From positions 36,541,745-36,605,744 of the forward strand of contig OX421962.1 in assembly GCA_949128115.1 (NCBI GenBank): DNA of 64,000 bases, given 5' to 3'. The first letter of the stretch is position 1, and every line of letters starts with the position of its first letter. The position numbers and the translations under genes are program-made. This DNA comes from Anaspis maculata. Its lineage: Eukaryota; Arthropoda; Insecta; Coleoptera; Scraptiidae. The notes beneath the pieces were generated by a model that was not told the DNA's origin, searched no databases, and saw only the letters and a program-made list of their open reading frames with translations. Positions 58,707 to 64,000 of this stretch are shown in pieces.

Positions 58707-59650
58707 TCATTGGAGATAGCGTAAATCTACAGAAATCTGCCCACGTATGCCTTGTAGAAATTAGACACAAATAGAGTGAGTCATCTGTTGATCTGTTTAT
58801 AAATACAATTTTTGCGAAAGTTTTCATCGAAAATGGTATCAATTGAAGAACAAACATCAAAACTGCATTATGATTTATTGCGACAAATTGTATCAAACTA
58901 GGGTTTCCAAATTTAAGTTGCCTTTTTATACCGTGACGTCATGCATAACGCTGGTTCATCGAGGTCATTGTATTGACCACGACGTTTCCTTTCTGACCGA
59001 TAACAACACTACCCAAAGAAGAGAAAAGGACCATCAATAGCCTATTTTGTAGGTGTTAGCGTGTTTTTGGTTCCACTTCATGTGTTTTAAGTGGTGGAAA
59101 ACCAAGTTTGAGTGTGTTTTCATCTTTTCACTGACAACCAGACGACAACCTGTTAGTCCTGTCACAGTGGTGCCTAAGGGCACGCCACATGCTGGAGTGG
59201 CTGAGCCTACGTATAATAAAATCAACTTCCACACATAAAAAATCCTTTGTCCGTGAAAATTGCTACTGCTATACTTCTTCAGCTAAACGTCGCCACGTTC
59301 TCAGAACAAAACGTCATCAACGTCAAAATGTCAAAAGATCACCCTGAAAAACCAACGTGTTTTCTATCTCCTAAAATTGGAAAGGTCAATTGTCAGGTAT
59401 CATACAAGGTATCATACGAACCTAATGTCAACTAGTCGGCAATGAATTTGTAGTCCAAATTTTGCCTAATTTGAAATGGGGATATCCCAAAAATACAGCT
59501 TACGCTATCATCGACACCGTGCATGATATACATGATGCCAAGGGGTAGCGAAAGGGTACCAGTAATTTAAAAAATTGTAGACTTTTCTGATTTCATTTTT
59601 GGTAAGTTTGCGTTAATGCCTTGTCATATCACATGTAACTATAGTTACCA

Positions 59651-60060
59651 TACAGTGAGGGGCAAAAGTATGGAACAAATTCATTTAAAAAATTCGCAAT
59701 ATTTGTTTCAAAAAATTCCTCGAACAGGTCGATTTTGCTTTACAATTCGGCACATTTTGAAGTAAAATTTTAATATTTGCCGCCATTGACTGGACTGATA
59801 TCAGTCATCTTCCAGTAATATTTGAGCAGGGATTGTTCAAAGGACTGAGAATCAATAATTCGAGAATTGTCAGCCGTATGAAGCCAAATTTTTTCTACCC
59901 TCACTCGCACACATTGGCACACATTTGACCAAAGTATAGGGACGTTTTTCAAAATAGTATTTTGTATAGAGGTGAATGACGTGATTTTTTCAGTTGAAAA
60001 CCAAATATTTTTATGCATAAATGCAAAGGTTGACGCTTTCAATAAAGCAAAGTTCATCAA
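59651..60060. mobile_element. Truncated Tc1/mariner-type element, one end only
   Basis: TACAGTGAGGGGCAAAAGTA then TGGAAC at 59651 matches the general form of Tc1/mariner ends in insects (CAGTG...CAAAAGTAT...). The matching right end was not found. An internal CAAAGTATAGGGACG near 59931 may be an eroded inverted copy. The right limit is therefore approximate. Confidence 0.5.
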
Positions 60061-60101
60061 CAATAAAAATGAGGAATCCTACACGCCAGACCAACCGAGC
60101 T

Positions 60102-60932
60102 AGGGATGGGCGATATCGTGATCGGGATATCAAAGTTTGATAAGAAGAAAATATCGGTAAGTACCTATTGATATATCAAATATCGATAATTATCAAAGTA
60201 TCAAAAATCGATAATTATTAAAATATCAAATATCAGTAATTATCAAGGTATCAAAAATTAATAAATGTCAATATACCGATATGGAAATAAGGATATCAAG
60301 TACATAAAAATGTGAAAATATTTATCATCGATGGTCATCTCAGGAGCACAGGGCAGAGACTTGGGACGAGGTTTCTACATAATGAATGGAACTCACTTCT
60401 TTGGCGCTCTTTGGTCTTCTATCTTGTTATATAATGATATTTTAATGATATGATAACCATTGTCTTGTCTATATTTCGATGATTATAATATGTTCATATT
60501 TATAGATATTCTGATAATTATTGATATTTGATAGATCGATATGTTGATATAATGATATTATCAAGCAGCGTTCATAATGGCTGTTTAACTAATTCCGTAG
60601 CCGTTAAACTTCAACACTTGAAAATCAATGTTTTGGTTCATAATAGGATGTTAACTTATGCCATTATTGCCGTTCTGTCAAACTTGACCAAGATTCAAGC
60701 TCTACATCCAAGATCAAGAGACTAGTACCAACTAATACTACTAGCTACTAGTCCTACTATTATACTACCAGTTACCAGTACTACCACCCCGAAAACCTTC
60801 AAGTCAGTGTATATTTTATATTTATAGACCGTGGTCCGTACTGTCAAGTTTACATCCTACATCCTACGGCATAAGTTACCGGACATTATGAACGAAACTT
60901 TAGTTGATATATCAATAGTTTCGCCCATCCCT
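60102..60932. mobile_element. Non-autonomous hAT-type element in the sr intron, 831 bp
   Basis: AGGGATGGGCGA at the left is inverted at the right as TCGCCCATCCCT. Outside lie ACCGAGCT (60094-60101) and ACCGAGCA (60933-60940), an 8-bp duplication with one change. The left third is an array of ATATCGATAATTATCAAA-type boxes, with looser copies near 60430-60560. A low-complexity TACTA/CTAGT stretch lies at 60720-60785. No transposase was recognised. Confidence 0.8.
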
Positions 60933-61227
60933 ACCGAGCACCACTATCACCAGATCCAACAGACACGTGTTTCGACCTATATGAGTCTTAAAATATTGGG
61001 ATATACAGTCTTGAAATATTGGGGTATACAAGGCGGATGCTCGTTGGTCTGGTGCCTCGGAATCCAATATATCAACTCTCCGCAGAGTACTCACAAGTGA
61101 GAATCCCGTGAAGCGCCATCTATGATCGGCATACCGCAATGTTTATGCGAGGGCAACAAGTGGCCACAGAGGCTCTCGGCCGCGGAGGCCTTCGTAAGCC
61201 GACCACACCGACCACTGACAATAATCA

Positions 61228-61271
61228 AGTCAGGTCAAGTCAGGTCAAGCTAACTGAGGTCAAGGTCAAGG
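61228..61271. repeat. Short (AGGTCAAGTC)n repeat
   Basis: Five or so imperfect copies of TCAGGTCAAG / AGGTCAAGG in tandem within the sr intron. Confidence 0.7.
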
Positions 61272-61561
61272 CTAAACTTTGATAACCGAGTGCATGTTCC
61301 AGATTTTTTGCAATGAGATTTTGCTGCCCGAAGTTACGGCTATTTTGCTGCTACGGATATAACTTTTTTCCTCTGGCACGATTGAATAGGTGGCTGTTAA
61401 GATAATGTACTTGGAGATTCAATTACATTGCTATAACGGGCGCAAAAATTGGATTTGTGTCTCAACTGAAATAAAGAAGTGCAAAGAAGAAAGAACAGGT
61501 GCGTTTCCAATGACCTTCCACTGAAAAAATCGACGAACATGATACTAACTCTGATACTGAC

Positions 61562-62173
61562 CTGTGACAAGATCTCGTGGCCCTTGCTCGTGCTCGGATT
61601 GTACTCGGCCAGCTGCACCCCGTACCCCGCCCCACCCGAGTTCGATTGTTGCTGTTGCTGTCCCAATTCACTCGCGCAGCCCCCACTGAACGGCTCCTGC
61701 TTGGGCACGAGACTCGACGGTCCGGGGGCGACGAGCGAGCCTTGCGGGCTGCCATAGTCCTGCGCGTCCCACTGGTACTTGCTGGCCGCCACCAGCGGTT
61801 GCCCGACGCGCGAGTACACCAGATCCTGCTGCTGCAGGTCGAGCTGCAACGACGCCGAGCTCACGGCCGAACAGCTCGAGTACGAAGGCGGCTGTTTCAG
61901 GGCCAAATTGTTGCAGTCCATGCTGAGCATGAGCTGCTCGGCCTGCGACGACCGGTCGTCGTACTGGGTCGCCGGACTGGGACTGGCCGAGGGGTATTGC
62001 TGCTGCTGGGGCGACTGCGAGCTGCCTTGGCCCAGCAAGCCGAACATGGCCGGGTACATAGGCTTATCGCCGCTGGACAGCAGCCAGGGGTTGACGGCCG
62101 AAGGCGAGTGCATGCCTTGCTGCATGCCGCCCAGAGGGCTGCTGGAGCCCTGCGGCTGTTGCTGCTGCTGCAT
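61562..62173 (-). CDS. sr: EGR/stripe zinc-finger transcription factor, upstream coding exon
   Basis: This 612-nt exon (204 codons, both borders phase 0) precedes the zinc-finger exon. On the minus strand it begins after CATTCATTGCAG with ATGCAGCAGCAG and ends GGGCACGAGATCTTGTCACAG at the donor GTCAGT (abbreviated: ends ...HEILSQ). The content is a low-complexity activation-type region: glutamine runs at both ends (MQQQQQ, GQQQQQSN), SP-rich stretches, and SAVNPWLLSSGDKPMYPAMF as the most protein-like block. The first codon could be the start codon, but it lies immediately after a good acceptor, so an upstream exon is equally possible. None is visible before the window ends. The C-terminal LSQ joins VYQQSP of the next exon in frame. 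Total visible product is 386 residues. A 201-codon frame on the opposite strand is a composition artefact. Confidence 0.85.
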
Positions 62174-62466
62174 CTGCAATGAATGTCACAAAAAACTCGT
62201 TACTAACCGCTTACGTTGAAGGATGGATGAAGAAGCGTCTAGAGTTTTGAACTCACGACCTGTGGGTTCCAAACTGGAGACGCAGTGCAATACACGTTTC
62301 CAATAATTATTATCAAAGGGGATAAACGATCTGCTCCAGGTATTATGGACAGGGAGCCGGTGCCTCAAAACTTACGTCATAAGGTACATGATTTTAACCC
62401 TGTAGTTCTAATGTGCGTTGATAAGGTAATTGGAAATTTCTTTGTCTTACATGTCAGACCGGGGGC

Positions 62467-63028
62467 TTAAGGGGTTTCTGATGCGACTAAAAAAGTTGCT
62501 GACGGGAATCGGTTTTATTTTATTTTTTTCGTCAAGTAAAAACTCTTCCAAAAAGAGCATGTATGGGCATTGCTATCAAATTTTGAAATTTTCCAAAAAA
62601 ATTTGAAAATTTTTGATTTTGATTTTTGAAAATTCAAAAACCCGATAGCATCGACAATGCATCTTTCTTCAAGGAATTCGCATGCCAAATTTGAACTTTT
62701 TATTTTCAATTTAAAGGTACCAAAAATGATTTCTACTATTTAAATTCACTTTTTCATGTCTACGAGAAATCATTTTTGGTACCTTTTTTTTGAAAATAAA
62801 AAGTTTAAATTCGGCATGCGACTTCCCTGAGGAAAGATGCATTGTCAATGCTATCTGGTTTTTGAATTTTCAAAAATCAAAATCAAAAATTTTCAAAATT
62901 TTTTGGAAGATTTCAAAATTTGATAGCAATGCTCATACATTTTGTTTTTGGAAGAGCTTCTACTTGACAAAAAAAAAATAGAACCGATTCACGTCAACAA
63001 TTTTTTTGTCGCATCAGAAACCCCTTAA
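62467..63028. mobile_element. 562-bp foldback G flanked by TTAA
   Basis: TTAAGGGGTTTCTGATGCGA at the left is inverted at the right as CGCATCAGAAACCCCTTAA. The arms pair across the whole length around a centre near 62745 (TTTGATAGCAATGC, AAATCATTTTTGGTACC). TTAA at both edges is a piggyBac-like target duplication. A one-arm relic is at 37471-37600. Confidence 0.9.
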
Positions 63029-63661
63029 GGCTGGTATATGATTGTCAATTTTCGAAAAATGTCAAAAATTCACGGCATAGGGTACATGGATGGAATAAAC
63101 GGGCCCCTGTGTGAGAACATCCCCTCGATCAAAAATCGGGTCATAAGACAAAATTTTTGGGCGTTCTCGGTCCATATGACAAGTTTGAAATTTCCAAAAA
63201 GGGCAAAAATTTACCTCCTCCTGGAGTTCTCCTTTGACATAATTTTCGGAATGGAAAACGATTCTCACATGATTTTTTACGTACGCTTCGAATCTGTTCA
63301 CAAATTTTTTTAATGATACATCGCTTACAGAGTGCAACATCGAAAAAGTTTTCTCAAATCGTACACCCTGTATTCTAACATGGAAATCGATTCAGACTTT
63401 CATCCTGATTACAAATATAGATCACACTTAGTACTTAGTGGGTTAGTCAATAAAACGCCTGTGAAAAAATTGATGAATTTTTGTCCTTTTTTGAAAATTT
63501 CAAACTTGTCTTATGGACCGAAAGCCCCCAAAAATTTTGTCTCATGACCAGATTTTCGACTAAGGGGATGTTGCCACACAAAATTCAGTTGGTTTCATTC
63601 ATGTACCTTATGATGTAAATTTTTGGCCATTTTTTCGAAAACTGACAAGCTCATACCAGCC
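63029..63661. mobile_element. 633-bp foldback H adjoining G
   Basis: GGCTGGTATATGA at 63029 is inverted as TCATACCAGCC ending at 63661. Shared blocks include GGTACATG, CCAAAAATTTTGTC and GGACCGA, which recur inverted. A CACCCTGTATTC near 63364 lies in the loop. Its left edge uses the TTAA of element G; the right edge reads TAAA. Confidence 0.75.
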
Positions 63662-63790
63662 TAAAGCCCCCGGTCTGACGTGTAATTTGACAAAGCAATT
63701 TCTAACAACCTTATCAACGCACATTGGACCTACAGGGTTAAAATCATGTACCGTATGACGTAAGTTTTGAGGCACCAGCTCTCTGTCCAT

Positions 63791-64000
63791 TATGCAACCA
63801 GTAATACATGTCGACCATCTACTTCAACGGAAGTTATTACCAGTGCCGTGGGATCCTTTGCAACTGTCACGTACTTACGTGTCAGGCAAAAAGTTGAGAA
63901 AAGTCGTGTCATATTCGAAAAAAGAATCTGCATCATTTGCTAATTCGACGATGTATCTACGTACGATAGTTTTGATAACTCTCTCCTATGACAACAGTCA
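63791..64000. other. Unassigned end of window
   Basis: No feature recognised. Confidence 0.4.

Larger units (their letters stand above)
62345..63790. mobile_element. Composite foldback with ~120-bp outer arms and two nested foldbacks
   Basis: ATGGACAGGGAGCCGGTGCC at the left pairs with GGCACCAGCTCTCTGTCCAT at the right. TTACGTCATAAGGTACATGA, GTGCGTTGATAAGGT and GTCAGACCGGGGGC recur inverted. The left arm is 62345-62466 and the right arm is about 63666-63790. Between them sit element G (62467-63028) and element H (63029-63661), directly abutting. It lies in the probable intron or 5' flank of sr. Confidence 0.8.

Noticed and set aside
61577..62182. 201-codon open frame on the plus strand across the upstream sr exon
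   Set aside because: It is arginine- and leucine-rich and mirrors the CAG/CTG-rich coding exon on the other strand. The minus-strand reading has correct splice borders and joins the zinc-finger exon.

Overview
This is a eukaryotic, AT-rich, mostly non-coding window from what looks like an insect genome. The only gene I can name with confidence is the 3' part of an EGR/Krox-type zinc-finger transcription factor gene, the orthologue group of Drosophila stripe (sr), on the minus strand at about 58.1-62.2 kb. Two coding exons with clean GT-AG borders flank a 2.9-kb intron. Frequent short TAGGTA/TACCTA motifs, the style of the TA-flanked foldback MITEs, and CR1/Jockey-like, Ty3/gypsy-like and tRNA-SINE fragments would fit a hemipteran such as a whitefly or aphid. 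That species guess is an inference and is weak.

Most of the rest is a thick, layered deposit of mobile DNA. By my hand-drawn boundaries roughly 25 kb of the 64 kb lies in inverted-repeat (foldback) elements. 0-9 kb: a TTAA-flanked MITE, a tandem array of ~260-bp units ending near a GGAC microsatellite, a decayed Ty3/gypsy gag-pol fragment, a 1-kb foldback and a frameshifted small coding remnant. 9-20 kb: hairpins, two foldbacks of 657 and ~790 bp, a GC-rich block and long stretches with nothing I recognise. 20-26 kb: two hAT-type non-autonomous elements with 8-bp target duplications (one perfect), the second carrying smaller palindromes inside, and a poly(A) tract. 26-29 kb: an outer foldback holding a MITE and a 1237-bp foldback. 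30-32 kb: the C-terminal end of a non-LTR retrotransposon and a possible SINE. 33-37 kb: two sibling foldbacks sharing one TA, one split by a Tc1-like element with a broken transposase.

38.6-43.7 kb: a 5-kb structure whose ~250-bp arms enclose two further foldbacks and an orphan open frame. A tRNA-derived SINE with a 14-bp target duplication sits in one arm only, so the other arm preserves the empty site. 45.8-47.2 kb: a CACTA-like element with arrays of TTGTGAATTCACAA-type boxes and a 97-residue open frame. 47.8-50.8 kb: a second 1237-bp foldback (inverted relative to the first) and a 1.6-kb foldback. 51-58 kb: small MITEs, a short open frame with its own AATAAA, and AT-rich sequence that probably includes the sr 3' UTR. 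The sr intron contains a hAT-type element and a Tc1-like end. Upstream of the last visible sr exon (62.2-64 kb) lies a nested foldback.

The most unusual signal is architectural. Several unrelated foldback families carry two copies of an ACAGGGTG-type terminal motif at each end, at a fixed spacing: 108 bp in two families and 124 bp in a third at both ends, and 112 bp at the one measurable end of a fourth. All boundaries were read by eye. No alignment, database search or transcript evidence was available.
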